From Nomia melanderi (Eukaryota > Arthropoda > Insecta > Hymenoptera > Halictidae), in NCBI RefSeq assembly GCF_051020985.1, contig NC_135007.1, forward strand, positions 5,957,501 through 6,021,500: 64,000 nucleotides of DNA, read 5' to 3'. The notes under the pieces were generated by a model that was given only the letters and a program-made list of their open reading frames with translations, made no database searches and was not told the DNA's origin. A program made the position numbers and the translations under genes. Each line of letters begins with the position of its first letter. The stretch's first letter is position 1. Shown piece by piece: positions 1 through 12,035 of the stretch.

Positions 1-1489
1 TGATTCACGAGTGCAACTACAAAACGGTTAATTGGTTCAGAATTAATGTCGCAATACCGAGAATACGGAGCTCCTCGCAACGAGTGATATGAACAAAGAG
101 TACAATTATTCCGCTATACGAAATGAACACAATTTATTGATAGCGAAGCGTATAAAATTTCTTTAAACATACAATGGCAAACAAAAATAATTGTACAGTG
201 AGATAATTATGAAAAAATTAAAATTCTTGCATTAACTAATTCCAAATGAAATTCAAAACAACGCGATTACTGGAATAATTAATGACATATAGGAAAAACT
301 TCGTTTACTTCAAAATAACGTAAAAGCATTGTTTATTCGAAAGGTCACGAAGTTATGAATTTTTATTATTTTTCTTTGCATATTTATGCATGTAGAATTT
401 ATTATTTAAATTTTCAAGTATAATCATTTTTCAAAAATGTTCGACTATTTAAAAAAACAAAACAAAATTTGTCAATATTATAGAATTTTTAGATAAAAAA
501 AAACCAAAGAAATTTTCGTGAAATCTGATTATAAAATTCTCTGTTAATAAAATAATCAACAAGCTTCATCTTTCCAAATCAGAATAATAAGAAACTATAA
601 TATATTCTATCTCTTTAAGTTACTTTCAAAAAATAATTTACTCTTAGAAAAAAAAACGAAAGAGTTTTCTTTTCATTGTTATTGCCCAAATTTACAAACT
701 GAATATCAAATACAACTCATACAGAATAACCAGCCAATATTTTATAGCTTTACAACTGGATTATAATATATTAAACTTTCTTTACACGACATTTCTTCAT
801 TAACAACCAAAAACATTTTAAACCAGGTGCCTTTTCTCGCTACCTTCGTGAACGCACCCTACAAGCTTAATGATATAACTATTGAAAACCAAAAGACCGC
901 GAAATAAGAAATACAAATTTCTTAAATTTGCACTTATTTCCAAGATTTACTTTTCGAAGAAACTATTTGAGCAATACTCTAGGCTTGAACTTTTGTGAAT
1001 CCAAAAACAACCTCGATAATCAGCTTGCCTCCTAAACGTGTGAAAATCAGATTACGTGTCGTCGAAGTTGTGTTATACTTTGCCTGTAAACCGGACCGAG
1101 TTCCGAGCTCGAGGGGAAAAATCCGCGAAACCTTCAGTAACAAAGACAAATAATCTCGTTATTGGCATCATCGCAATAGCATTAGCAATTCGCCTCGAAT
1201 CACCTTGTCAAGCTTCCCGTGAATTCGTCACGCCAGCCTGGGATTCGCTGTTTTCGTCGGCAATTACCCGCAGTACGTAAAATCACGCTGTGAATTATTC
1301 ATGCGGGTCAAGAGAACACACACGCAAAATTCATCACCGAATGTCAACATCCGATGTCGCGACGGCTCGCAGGAATTTGGGAATATTTGAGATGTCCGCG
1401 CATATATCGCTATTGAATCTTCGCTCATGCTCCGTGTTTGTAAATAAAAATTTTGCAGGACTGAGTTCTACGAACGAAATTTTACTATT
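1..1489. other. AT-rich non-coding stretch
   Basis: Very AT-rich to about 1050, then slightly more GC-rich to 1490 with two short open frames (74 codons each) that lack any coding support. I see no repeat or signal worth naming. Confidence 0.5.
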
Positions 1490-1715
1490 AAACGTACGGC
1501 AATCGGTCAAATGACCGGTTTTTAAATTTGTTTGAAAATTCTACGTTTTCTTTCGTTCATTTAACGATATATCGATTCCTATATTGTTCAATTAATCAGT
1601 TTTTCAATTTTGATATTTCTTTCTGTTTTTGTTTTCAGTAAGAAAAATTTATTGCCTAACCGGTTTACTTTCATTACGGTAGGAATAAGTACATGCAAAG
1701 TGTCGGTATGTTTAA
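1490..1715. mobile_element. TTAA-type MITE, family C (copy 1)
   Basis: The left end has AAACGTACGGC followed by GGTCAAATGACC, a perfect palindrome just inside the end. The body (CATTTAACGATATATCGATT..., then TAAGAAAAATTTATTGCC) matches the elements at 11531 and 59196. The right end reads GTCGGTATGTTTAA. The ends are degenerate, so the limits are approximate. It has no coding capacity; piggyBac-type mobility is inferred from the TTAA ends of better copies. Confidence 0.55.
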
Positions 1716-4009
1716 TGCTAATACCTTAATGACCGTTGAATTTTTTTCCTAAACTATTGGTGGCAATATTAAAACTTATGAACATTGATAATCTTTGGTC
1801 TGAAATATATTCATTTGAAAATTTTGTACGCATTTTAATTCATTTCAATATTTCTTTAGAGTGACTATATAATTGCATAATTCATTGCATTTCTTTCACT
1901 GTATATAGTTTTCTTTCATTTGCATAGCTTTCTAAAAACGTCGAAAGACTTTTCAAGTCATTAACGTGTCAATTTCAATTGCAAACGAAAATACTTTTAT
2001 CAAAAATGTTTGTCAATATGCATGTTAAACAACGGAAAACTACAAACTTAGTACTACTTAACAATTCAACATAGCTTATTGAAATGACGAAAATCGAAGG
2101 GAAATCATTTAAAAATATCTTTTAATGATAACGAAGAAATTGCAACAACAAATCCAACATGAAATTATTGTGAAAAAATCAGCTCTTGTACTTCTTTGTT
2201 TACTATTTTAAGAAATCTGTAAGTTAGTCCTTTCAGGCAGACCGTAAACATTTCAGACGTTATTTATTTTTAACAGTGAAAATATTTACAAACGCTATTC
2301 AGTTATATTAAACTGTTCTTAAAAGGAAAAGAAAAATTGTTCAAATATCCTGTCGGCAGTGTAGATGGAAATGAACATGAACGACAGGATTCTTAACGCT
2401 CAGCGCTTGGACATTTTTTCGATTAAATACTTATTCCTCTTTTATCGAAACACGAACAGCTTCCGATTTAGAAATCAACGCAACGAACCCTATCTCGCTG
2501 AATTTCACAACTTACATTCACGATTACAATCCTTATTTTTCCTGATTTTTATTTCTGTACTACTTGCTCCCTTTATTTACTTGTTACTGTAATTTAACGC
2601 TTTAACGATTCTGTATTTTATTGCAAAATGTATATCTGACTTCAGAAATTTATACAAGATCGAATATTCACGCACAACTGCGACGAAATTAAATTGAAAG
2701 ATATTTTCCTCCTCTTAACGAAGCTTTCAGGAAATTAAAAACGGAGTGAAGTTGCATCAGATTCTATCAAATGTTACATTTTATACTTTTTCCGCGATTT
2801 CCATACGTTAAAATGCATGAAGTTGATATTTACGTTTTCATATTTTCTGAAAACTCTCGTATAGGGGATCTACACAAATAAACGTAGTTTTATAAAACAA
2901 TTACTACATTAATATTCACGTTATTAGATTATTAAAAAATATTCCTCGCGAAACGCACAATATTAAAACTGAACATTTTTATTCATCAGGTAGGTTTGAG
3001 AGCAATGAAATCACGTTTCCGTGGCATCAACTGCCAAACAAAAACCATCGAATCCAAAACCTCGATGCATCTCGAATAAAATCGAACTAATAAATTGGAA
3101 AATTCGCAGTAAACGATACAACGCAGACTAAAAAACCAAAATTAGAATTCCTTTCTGAAGTAATTCGTTCCAAAAAAATAAAATTCTGAACCAATTTCTC
3201 AACATAAATTTGAAATGAACGATCATAATTCATAAGCGCTTAATTACAACATCTACCAGATTGTGTTCTACCTTTTCGAAGGAACGAAATAAAATGAGAA
3301 CAATCGTCACGCAATAATAAACGCAGAAAATATCGAAGATTACATCGATATCCCAGCGATTAATATCGCTGAAAGAATTCTCTTTCAGCAGTGCTCCTAT
3401 TTCGAATATCCATCAACCGCCCACGCGTATTTCCGACGCGAACGACAAAGCGTGAGAGGAGGAAAGAGAAATACAGAGCCTGTCCCATTCAGTATGCCTC
3501 GTTATCGGAAAATCCGCGTGCCGTGCCACGATGAATTTGTTCAATCGTCCGGCGACACGCGGCGCGATTCCAACAAGCGGACTCACATAAATTTCCCGGG
3601 AAAACTCGCGGCGCGAATACGTTTTACTGTCGGAAGTATCGCGGCGCAGTTTACGCGACCGACAACAGTCGATATTAGCATCGCGAGTCGAGGAAGGCTC
3701 GTCTCGCACGACGATACAGTCGGAAGACGCACTTGTGTACTAATCAGCATACCGACGGTCACAGTACTATTAATCAAGGATTTTTAGAAGCGAGATGACT
3801 TGCCGCTCTATGAAGATTTTTCCGATTAACCATTTGCGAACGAAGATTCTTTGGAATATGCAAAACCTTCAGCAGATGAAGCTGAATTATATATCAATTG
3901 TAATGTAAAAATTATAACGCCAAACAATTAATAATTATTTCTACTTATCTTTGCTACGAAAGAATCAGCATTATATACAACGCTCGAGATTTCCGTGGCG
4001 CTTAATGTG
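1716..4009. other. AT-rich non-coding stretch with one CpG-rich block
   Basis: Mostly AT-rich without visible genes. A CpG-rich block at about 3410-3780 carries overlapping open frames on both strands (111, 98 and 64 codons); since both strands stay open together, composition is a better explanation than coding. No splice-supported exon was found. Confidence 0.5.
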
Positions 4010-4148
4010 TTAAACAATAGAAGAAAAAGGAAACTACATGCTGATCTCTTGCTGTTCGAATAATTAAATCATCTGTTTACGACTTAGTCTTCCAAATACA
4101 AAAAATTTGATCTCGCCGAAATGTCGACATTCGTCTGCAAAGAGTTAA
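4010..4148. mobile_element. TTAA-type MITE fragment, family I (right end)
   Basis: The stretch ATTAAATCATCTGTTTACGA and the end ACATTCGTCTGCAAAGAGTTAA match 63825-63915 (with one ATTCGTCGGCAAAGG variant). Only the right part is clear; the left end is lost or diverged. Confidence 0.55.
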
Positions 4149-4265
4149 GGGGCGACTTAAATGGATGAAAAGAAATCAACTTTTTTCTTTCTTAAGCTTC
4201 TTGGAGCATCAAGTATATAGAGCATATTAGTAAAAGGTTCATAATTAAAATTTAGCACATGAATA

Positions 4266-4440
4266 TTAACGCACTGACTGCCATGAGAATCTTGTGTATT
4301 TTATATATCACTTGTTCTTTCGCAACAAAGATATATGGTATTAAAAACAATTACTAATTATTGGATATCGCAGTTCTTACGTTACACTATTATCCGGTTA
4401 TTTACATTACTGAACATTTTATCCGACATTAATCGTCCTA
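4266..4440. mobile_element. TTAA-type MITE fragment, family A (copy 3)
   Basis: Starts TTAACGCACTGACTGCCATG and shares its body (GGTATTAAAAACAATTACTA; ACTATTATCC) with the family A element at 58747. The right end is not recognisable. Confidence 0.5.
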
Positions 4441-4686
4441 TTATAATTGTCTTCGAGTTAATCGATCACCTATAACCACTATGACTCGATATTTCCTTTT
4501 GACACATACATACGTATTTTATTAGCTTCTGATATAATTATTCGTAATGTCACAGGTCTGTTATTCAGAAATTTAGTTTAACATTTTTTATACTTACGTA
4601 TTATATAGACTACCTTTGTTTTCAAAAAATAAAATACTGATAATAATAGTAATAACAATAATAATAATAATAAAAATTAAAAAATA

Positions 4687-4878
4687 TTAACTCCTTGACC
4701 TACAATATCGTGTCAGGCTCGTGAATTAGATATTACTTTTTTATCATCAATCCTTAACGTTTGAAGTAAATGTAGACGTAGAACAAGCATACAAATTGTT
4801 TCTGTTTCTAATAAACAATTAACAATGAAATAGTTGTATCGATCATAGTGATGAAATAAATCATTGACAAGGAGATAA
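4687..4878. mobile_element. TTAA-type MITE, family B (copy 1)
   Basis: Starts TTAACTCCTTGACC and continues with ATATCGTGTCAGGCTCGTGA; the right part reads GATCATAGTGATGAAATAAA and ends GACAAGGAGATAA, a decayed form of GGCAAGGGGTTAA. Related copies are at 11785, 27868, 34860 and 58988. No coding capacity. Confidence 0.6.
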
Positions 4879-5063
4879 TAATCCGCTATAATATTAAATA
4901 AACACTAATCCAGATCTAACCCCAGATCAGCGTGATCTTCAGTTAAAAATCAAAGGTGCTCCTTATAATACGTAAGGACCAAATTACCAAAATTATATAA
5001 ATTACCAAACAGTAAGTACCAAATTTTCATCAGAAATTTGATACGATGTTACAAGAAAAAGGA

Positions 5064-5186
5064 TTAACACGTTGACTGCCACGAGACTTCCGAGCGTTTT
5101 GTGTGGTAATACTTAATAATATTAAATTACTAAAAATAATTTGGAAGCTCCGGTCATCGGTGACACCGTCACAGTCAACGTGTTAA
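5064..5186. mobile_element. TTAA-type MITE, family A (complete, 123 bp)
   Basis: Both ends are intact: TTAACACGTTGACTG at the left and CAGTCAACGTGTTAA at the right, a perfect 15-base inverted repeat including the TTAA. The subterminal sequence GTCATCGGTGAC is a near-palindrome seen in the other copies. TTAA targets are typical of piggyBac transposases, which must act from elsewhere because 123 bp cannot encode one. Confidence 0.85.
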
Positions 5187-5339
5187 CATGAAAGGTCGCG
5201 CTGTCATTAGGGATGACGAAAGAATACAAGTGAAGATTCAGCTGACTTCAGCTTGCAATATCGCAGTGACGTTCAGGAATCAGAGAAAACTGAACGAACG
5301 ATGAGGAGGGAGAGTGAGTGAAATCGAGGTAGGGGGCAG

Positions 5340-5760
5340 GAGAACGTAAACAACGATGCTCGGTATTGACGTGGCCGGCGTCGTTGCCGATAAAATTCCG
5401 TCCGGCAATTATCGGGCCTGCTCGCCGCGCGCGGCAGATTAAGTTTCGATTGTCGAGCGAGCGCCGATGCCACGGGCCACGTTCATCGCTATGGCGACTA
5501 TCGCCGCATGCGCTCGCCCACCCTCTCCGAGCGACGTGTTCGCCGCACGGCCGCGGAACGAACTTCCTGCCGGCGAATATGCAAGGTCGCGCGTTTGACC
5601 CAGAAAAACAATGCCGAATTGCGGCAACGCGCGCCGGTCTCGTGCCGCATTCCGACGACTTTCCATTTTACCGTCGCGTTAATCGCGCGCGATCTACCCC
5701 CGTCGCCGACTTGGAAATCGGTTGGAGTTTGGCAGAGTTTGGCGAAGTTCGGTAGAGTCG
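5340..5760. other. CpG-rich block with overlapping open frames
   Basis: GC-rich sequence with frequent CpG, open on both strands (129, 94 and 75 codons). There is no recognisable domain and no supported splice site. It could be a regulatory region or untranslated exon; nothing decides this. Confidence 0.4.
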
Positions 5761-6589
5761 GGGAACTACGGTTCGAACAGGCGAAAGTTTAGAGTATGTA
5801 GAAAGTGGGAAGTATAGAGGACGGTATTGAAGATTCGTGGATCAATATCGTGAGGATTGCTGAGGTTTGATTTAGATCCGGTAGGAAACGTGTATTCAGA
5901 TTGTTCGAAGGTCAGAGGGACTGGGATGGAATGAATGCAGCCTGTGTAGAAAGGATTATAATGAATTTAAGGATCGTGGCTGCTGTGGTGACCCAAGATA
6001 CAACAAAGTGCATTTGAATTATTTAAAGCGGTAGGGGAATTAATTTGAGCATGAGTGTAGACATAAATGACAGTCAGGGATTTATTATTATATGAATATA
6101 CATATGAAAATATTAAATTGATAATAAACATGTAATGTTGTTTTGTATAGGAAGGCATAAACTGCCATAAGAATGAATGAAGAGAGAATAACATTTCTCC
6201 AATCTCTTAACACGAAATACGGGAAACTCGTGAATCTCCCAAGCACAAATCAACAAGCATCAAAATAATCCACATTCGAAACGCATTACAATTTTCCTGC
6301 TACAGATACTCAACGAGCACACCAACCGTAATTTCACGGTGTAAACGTGATTCCATTCTCTTCCAGGAAACCAACAATAAAAGAATTCCAGTGAACTATA
6401 AACCAAATCCTAAAACAATGAGAAACTAATAAAAGTACCAATGAAACAATTTGCCCACGTAACTGCCCAACCAGGATCATCTCCATCGATCAAAGATCCA
6501 GATTCCAAAAAGTGAATCCCATACTCTAAACCGCATATCAACAAAATCCAAAAAACACCAACAGACCTCCAACAACCCAATCCCACATG
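5761..6589. other. Non-coding stretch between CpG-rich blocks
   Basis: Mixed to AT-rich sequence with no repeat family member or exon that I can support. Confidence 0.45.
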
Positions 6590-7260
6590 TCTAACGTACC
6601 TGCGACAGAAAGCAGAAGAATGCACGTTGCACGCGAAAGTGACACGTGAGTCCGTTTCCGTGTCGAGCGCAGGGGCCGAAGTGTCGTGGTGCCAAGGCGA
6701 GCCTGGTGCGTCGATACGCGCACGTGGAATGGTGACGGCGGCCTCGAGCTTGCGACGTGTATGCAGTTGATGCACAACGCACAGTGACAGAGAAGGAAAA
6801 GAGAGGGGGAATAGAATGCACAGATGCGTGCACGGGAGCACCGTCAGCACGCGCGCGCGTCCTACCTCAACCACGTCTGACACGCGAATGAGCACCCGCG
6901 AAGAGCGATGTCGCGAGGCGGGAGCCGCACCAAAGGGGAGGAAGCCTAGAGAACGCGCAACAGACGCGCCGGAGACCGCTCGACTCCGTTCGGCTCTCTA
7001 TAGTCTAAACGTGATTCGCCGTTTCCCTTCGCCGCGGGCAGCCGATTGGTCCACAGGTCCGGCGACGTGTACCAAGCGATATCCAGACCAGACCGGCCGG
7101 CCGGGTTGGCCAGCCCAGGTTTTGCCTCTCGCGTGATCGGGCATCACGACAGCTGACGCCGAATAAGAACGATAAGCGATAACGGTATCGAAGAAAACTA
7201 GTTTCGCGGCCACGGACTCCGATCCTCTCGGAGTGCTCCTGGAGAGGGTCATATCTGCTG
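6590..7260. other. CpG-rich block, promoter-like in composition
   Basis: CpG-dense, including an alternating CG run (CACGCGCGCGCG near 6850) and a CCAAT-type element (GATTGGT near 7044). Open frames occur on both strands (161, 116 and 106 codons) but overlap each other, so none is called. It might be a promoter of a gene outside the supported set. Confidence 0.35.
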
Positions 7261-7504
7261 GGAGATTGGTGATCGATGAATGAAGACGCGTGTAGGGTTT
7301 GATATGTTTGTCACGTAGAATGCCACTCGATGTCAGAGCAAAACACACAACATGGAAAAAATATAATGTTAAACTATTTGATTAAATTGTTTTATTATTA
7401 TGCACGTTCATCTAGCTGAATGTCACCGTACTGAGTAGCATTATTTAAAATATAGAAATGTTTTCAAATAATCATCGTTTCATTGAGTGAACTATAATAA
7501 CTCG

Positions 7505-7552
7505 ATTTGGTTGTGGGTCATCGGTAACCTTCATGGTATTCAACGTGTTATA
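7505..7552. mobile_element. TTAA-type MITE remnant, family A (right end)
   Basis: GGGTCATCGGTAACCTTCAT followed by GGTATTCAACGTGTTA matches the right ends of the elements at 5064 and 58747. Only about 50 bases remain. Confidence 0.5.
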
Positions 7553-7839
7553 GGATACGGATGGGTTTGGTTAATCGGTTGAAAGTGGTGATTGGATACG
7601 AAGAGTGAGATGGTCGATGTGATTTGCGAGATTGGAATTTGGGTAACCTCCTGAGTGAGAAATTTTCATACATATTCGAGAAATGCTAGACAGTTTTAAA
7701 CAAAGATGAATGATTACAAACTATAGTTCATATTTCGGTCAATTTCGATCTGAAGTTCATACGATTTTTATATAATATTGAAAACATGTTAGACTTCTTT
7801 TATTAGTAATAAAATCGAGAAGGAAGTTTTCGTAAGTGT

Positions 7840-7881
7840 GTGAAGAAGCGATGTATCATTTCTTGGCACTTAAAGGGTTAA
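7840..7881. mobile_element. TTAA-type MITE remnant, family H-like (right end)
   Basis: TTGGCACTTAAAGGGTTAA resembles the right end CGGCACTGAAAGGGTTAA of the element at 62047-62359. The left end is not found. Confidence 0.35.
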
Positions 7882-10800
7882 GGTATTGGTGGAGACTGTT
7901 GAAGGGTTTGTATGTTGATTAAGAATTAGGTGTTTGTGGTAGATGACACTGGGTAGCAGTTGGTAGAATCAAAATGGTAATGGAGATATGTGTGTAATCT
8001 TCTTAGCGAAATGTTCGTTGAGATTAATGTTTCTAGGTAATTCTTATTTTCAAAATATGTTTTAATTTCAATTTCATTAATTCGTAGTAGAAGTATTCAA
8101 TTATATTTGCACACCGCCTCAAACTCTTTTTGAGAAATTATAATTATCTTAACATCTAAAGATTATTTCAGCATGAAATAATGTATTTAGTTGTTCCAAT
8201 GTTTGAAGAAAACATATTTGAAATGTTACAAATACGTTGCATTAAAATTGTCGCAGCAAATATAGTGAGAAGAAATGTTTAAAATTAGATATAGACCACT
8301 CACAAGAAGAACAGAAAAACATGAAATTGTTAGTGTGCAAACATTTATGGACTTATATTCGTTAAATATTTAAAACGCATTCCAACGATTTTATACGATA
8401 TAATTACATTACAAATAAACCAAGAGTAAATCAATACAATATGCAGCAGTTCCAATAAAATTAAGGATTTCCCTCGACACAGAACTAGACCACTCTATTA
8501 ATGTATAAAATAAGATCTCCGGATTCGAGTCGTGGTATAAATATATCTCCTAATCCAAGGATGGCAGACCCAAATACACCCCGAATTGAATGAGTATATT
8601 TGGACTGACACTTGTAAAAATCCTCATAAAGCAATCCTCGGATTAGCGAATTCGAGTAACCACTATTCGAGCACTGTAAGATAGAGATCTGGACAATTGT
8701 CGGGCGATGGTGTTTTCGATGGCCTGAATACTCGTGTTTCCATAACAATCCCGGGAACAGTCGCGGTCCCATCGATCATGACGAACCCCGGTGAAAAAGA
8801 TCGACGCGAAAGAAAAGCTATTTCGGAATAAGAGAGTCCGGTGTAACGGGAAATCGCGTACCGGGCGTCCGACAGCGGTTTTTTGCCAATCAGCTGGAAA
8901 CCGCAAATAATTCGTTCGCGGAGAAACGACGTCCGATCGAAACTGCGGCGGAAATAGGCCTCGCCGTGACCGCGGATCGCAATTAACCCGGAGCACGCCG
9001 AGCTGCGATAGCCAACAAGACCAGTCCCCGGCTATCTTGTTATAGATTAAGCGGGGAACTACTGCGTGACCATGGCGGAAAGCGTGCCGGCCATAACGAC
9101 CAATGAGTCGGAAACACTGACTCCATGAACCAATACGACCACGATGAAAACGGAAACAATCCACGACCATCGTGGTTCTTTCCACTTTCAATGTGGACAA
9201 AATACGAATGTGAGTCATTCGGTTGCTAAAGTATGTAATTAACTTTGTAAAAGGGAAAGTCAGGGAATTTAATGAAATCGTGGATTATAATTGGATTGAG
9301 ATGACACGCGGAACTGAATTGTACAATATTCCATGCACCAATTGAATCTCGCGTTTGATTTGATTGAAAATATTGCTCGGCTCTTCGTTATTTTCATGTT
9401 ATCGATATATTACCCAGATTTTCCTCGTGTTATCTTGCTTCGTAATTCTATTATTTCCTTCGTGTCGTTTTCCTTATGTACCGTAATATTTTACGCTGCT
9501 CGGTTTCTTTTGGCTTTTAATGTGGACAAGGAAACATGAGCCATTCGTTTGTTAAAATAATTAACTGTATGAAGGCGAAAGTAAAGGAGTTTAATGAGGC
9601 CGTATACATTGTAATTAGGTTCAGATTACATGAAAAATTAAATTGTACGATATTCTATGCAGCAATTGAACTTCACCTTCGATTTGATTAAAATTATGCT
9701 GCAATTCATCGCTGTTTTTATTTCAGCAGCGTCATCTGCATTTTTCTCGTGTTATCTTAGTCTGTAACTGTTTTTTGTGCCTTGTTTTCGTCTGCATCGT
9801 ATTATTATACATTAGTGACTTTTTATTTATATTCTCTTTGTAAGAGAATGGGCTCCACCTCGCGGATAAATAAAGAGATGAATAAATAAAATACACGCGA
9901 ACGAAATTAAGTGTTTCAACAGTATGAAAACATTAGAAAAATGGAGTTAGTCCTTGTGGTCTCTAAACGAGACACGTAACAATGACAATCGAAAGCACAG
10001 TAAGCGACGTAGAAAATTTCATAAAAGCACGGCTCGTTTCATTTTATTAGATCGTTGAACAATTACCTTCTCCGGTTTCGTTAATTGAATTTAATTATGT
10101 TTAATTAAACAAAAGTAACAAAAAAACTCAACTTCGAATTTTTCGTTCGAAACGAATGTAATTAAAATGAGTATTGCTCTCGTTAATTCAATACGAAACG
10201 AGTTATAAAAGAACTGCGTTTGTTTCGCCGGTGGATGAATATTTCATTTCTTGGCTCGGAATAGGATCAAATAAATTATGGTAATTTGAATAGATTGGGG
10301 ATCTGCGAACGTTCCCGGCGAAAACCAACGAATACCACGTACGTGTAAATAACGATTCGATTTACTTGATCAATTTTACTATATTATTACGCCTGGCTAA
10401 AATATAATTAGATATCGTCTGTGCTGATTTTCAAAACTGGAGCCTAATTAAACTTCACGCTCGTTTCTAGTCGCGAGCGGAGTAAATTATTTCAAGCTGC
10501 CGCGGTCGGAGCATAAATTGCACAGCATATATTACGTTAACGAAGTCAGATTTTCAAAGCGATTGAATAATTGTAGTCTACCGCCGCTCCACTTCGCACT
10601 CGCAGAACGTCTATTATTAGTGCGACTGTGTCTCTGTATCGAGGTTGAAGTTTTATCAACCAGGATTTTCTTGTTTACATATGATCTGTCCCCGTGAAAA
10701 TTGCAGCCTTACCACGACGAAACTTTCTTTTTCCTGGGGAAACGGGCTCACGTAATAAAACAGGGGAGTGAAGATAACCTTACGCGAGATCGCGGCGACT

Positions 10801-11300
10801 AAATGAAAAATTTTTTATCGCGGTACCGTGCCGATATCGAGGTCGTTCGTTGCCGCCGCCGCCGTCGATATCAGCGCCCGCATCGAATTATCGACGTAAC
10901 AATTAAAGTGCAATACGTTATGTTCCCAAAACGATCCTCTGATGCCAGCGAGACGCGAAAGAAAGATAATAAGAAAATACGAGAAAAATGCTGCTTACTG
11001 CTCGGAACGAAATGAGAGCTGAGACTTTCGAGCTGAAATGAACTGAGATTCGATTCGATGAAACAGATTTTATGATCGGCGACCGCAGTTCTGTTTCGTT
11101 TACAGTGCTGGAACTAGTGGACTACTACGAATTCACTGGATTATGTTCTCTCGTAGATACAAATTAGAAGAGTGTATTTATAGAGATATCGATTCATTTA
11201 TATTTTAGTTTGCGTGTTATTCAATCGATTTAGTTAATAATTTATCGAAAAAAGGATGTGTATATAGGAAGCGTATATCTTGAATATTTATAAAAGAAGA
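7882..11300. other. Non-coding stretch including a CpG-richer block at 8640-9220
   Basis: AT-rich on both sides of a GC-richer block at 8640-9220. The block holds a 191-codon minus-strand frame without a recognisable domain, rich in Arg, and with no splice support, so it is not called. Two similar stretches at about 9310-9545 and 9630-9790 (GCACCAATTGAATCTCGCGT and GCAGCAATTGAACTTCACCT) look like an old local duplication. Nothing else stands out. Confidence 0.45.
9310..9790 (+). repeat. Degenerate tandem duplication of about 320 bp
   Basis: Starts at TGCACCAATTGAATCTCGCG and at TGCAGCAATTGAACTTCACC, followed in both copies by TTTGATTTGATT(G/A)AAA, then TTCGT/TCATCGTATTTT-like text and CTCGTGTTATCTT. 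Similarity fades after about 120 bases. Confidence 0.4.
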
Positions 11301-11530
11301 ACCTCGAAATGGGTCGTTTTGACCCGACTATTAGTTCTAGTGACAATTAATTAATAAAAGTGGTGTTATTAATCAAATTTATCATACATTGTCGTTACTA
11401 GTGGATGCACCGTTTGATTGACTTTTAAAGCACGCATTATTAAATCAATTTATTTAATGTATTTCCAGAAAGATACCTATATTATCTTCATAATTATAAA
11501 AGAGTACATTTAACAAATAATTCAAATAAT

Positions 11531-11788
11531 TTAATACTAAATATACCGTGACTAGTCAAATGTCTGGTTTTAAAATTTGAATTAAAATTCTGCATTTTCT
11601 TCCGTTCATTTAACTTTATATCTATTCTTATATTGTCCAATTACCCAATTTCTTAATTTTTGCCTTTCCTTTTGTTTCTGTCCTCACTAAGAAACATTTA
11701 TCGTCTAACTTGTTTACCTTTATTTTATAATAAATTACTTGACTGGTAACGGTAGGTATGCGTAATGTTCCGATACCTTTAGTGTTAA
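11531..11788. mobile_element. TTAA-type MITE, family C (copy 2)
   Basis: Left end TTAATACTAAATATACCG; right end CGATACCTTTAGTGTTAA, whose reverse complement starts TTAACACTAAAGG. The body matches the copies at 1490 and 59196 (TCCGTTCATTTAAC; CTCACTAAGAAACATTTATC). Its right TTAA is also the left TTAA of the next element. Confidence 0.7.
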
Positions 11789-12035
11789 CTTCTTCCCTTA
11801 TAATAACGTATCAGACTCGTGATGAATAGTTTAGAATGAATTCGACAAATCTAAATGTCATTTATTTATTTTTAACAGAAATTAAATGTTACTTGCCTAT
11901 TATGAACCTTTAACATTTGTAGTAAATGTAGTCACAGAATAAGTATAACATTCTTTTCTTTTTCTACTAAATTATTAACGGTAAAGTTGTTTTATCTAGT
12001 ACAGTTGGGAAATAAATTATTGGACAAGGGGTTAA
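11785..12035. mobile_element. TTAA-type MITE, family B (copy 2, 251 bp)
   Basis: Starts TTAACTTCTTCCCTTATAAT and ends GGACAAGGGGTTAA. The internal parts (CAGACTCGTGATGAA; AATTATTAACGGTAAA; TTGGGAAATAAATTATTGG) match the other family B copies. It abuts the family C element, sharing TTAA at 11785-11788. Confidence 0.7.

Noticed and set aside
6410..6895. 161-codon minus-strand open frame with two hydrophobic stretches
   Set aside because: Several overlapping frames on both strands are open at once in this CpG-rich block, and the translation shows no family motif.
8643..9218. 191-codon minus-strand open frame
   Set aside because: Arg-rich translation in a GC-richer block, with no recognisable domain and no splice support; fits a stop-poor composition.
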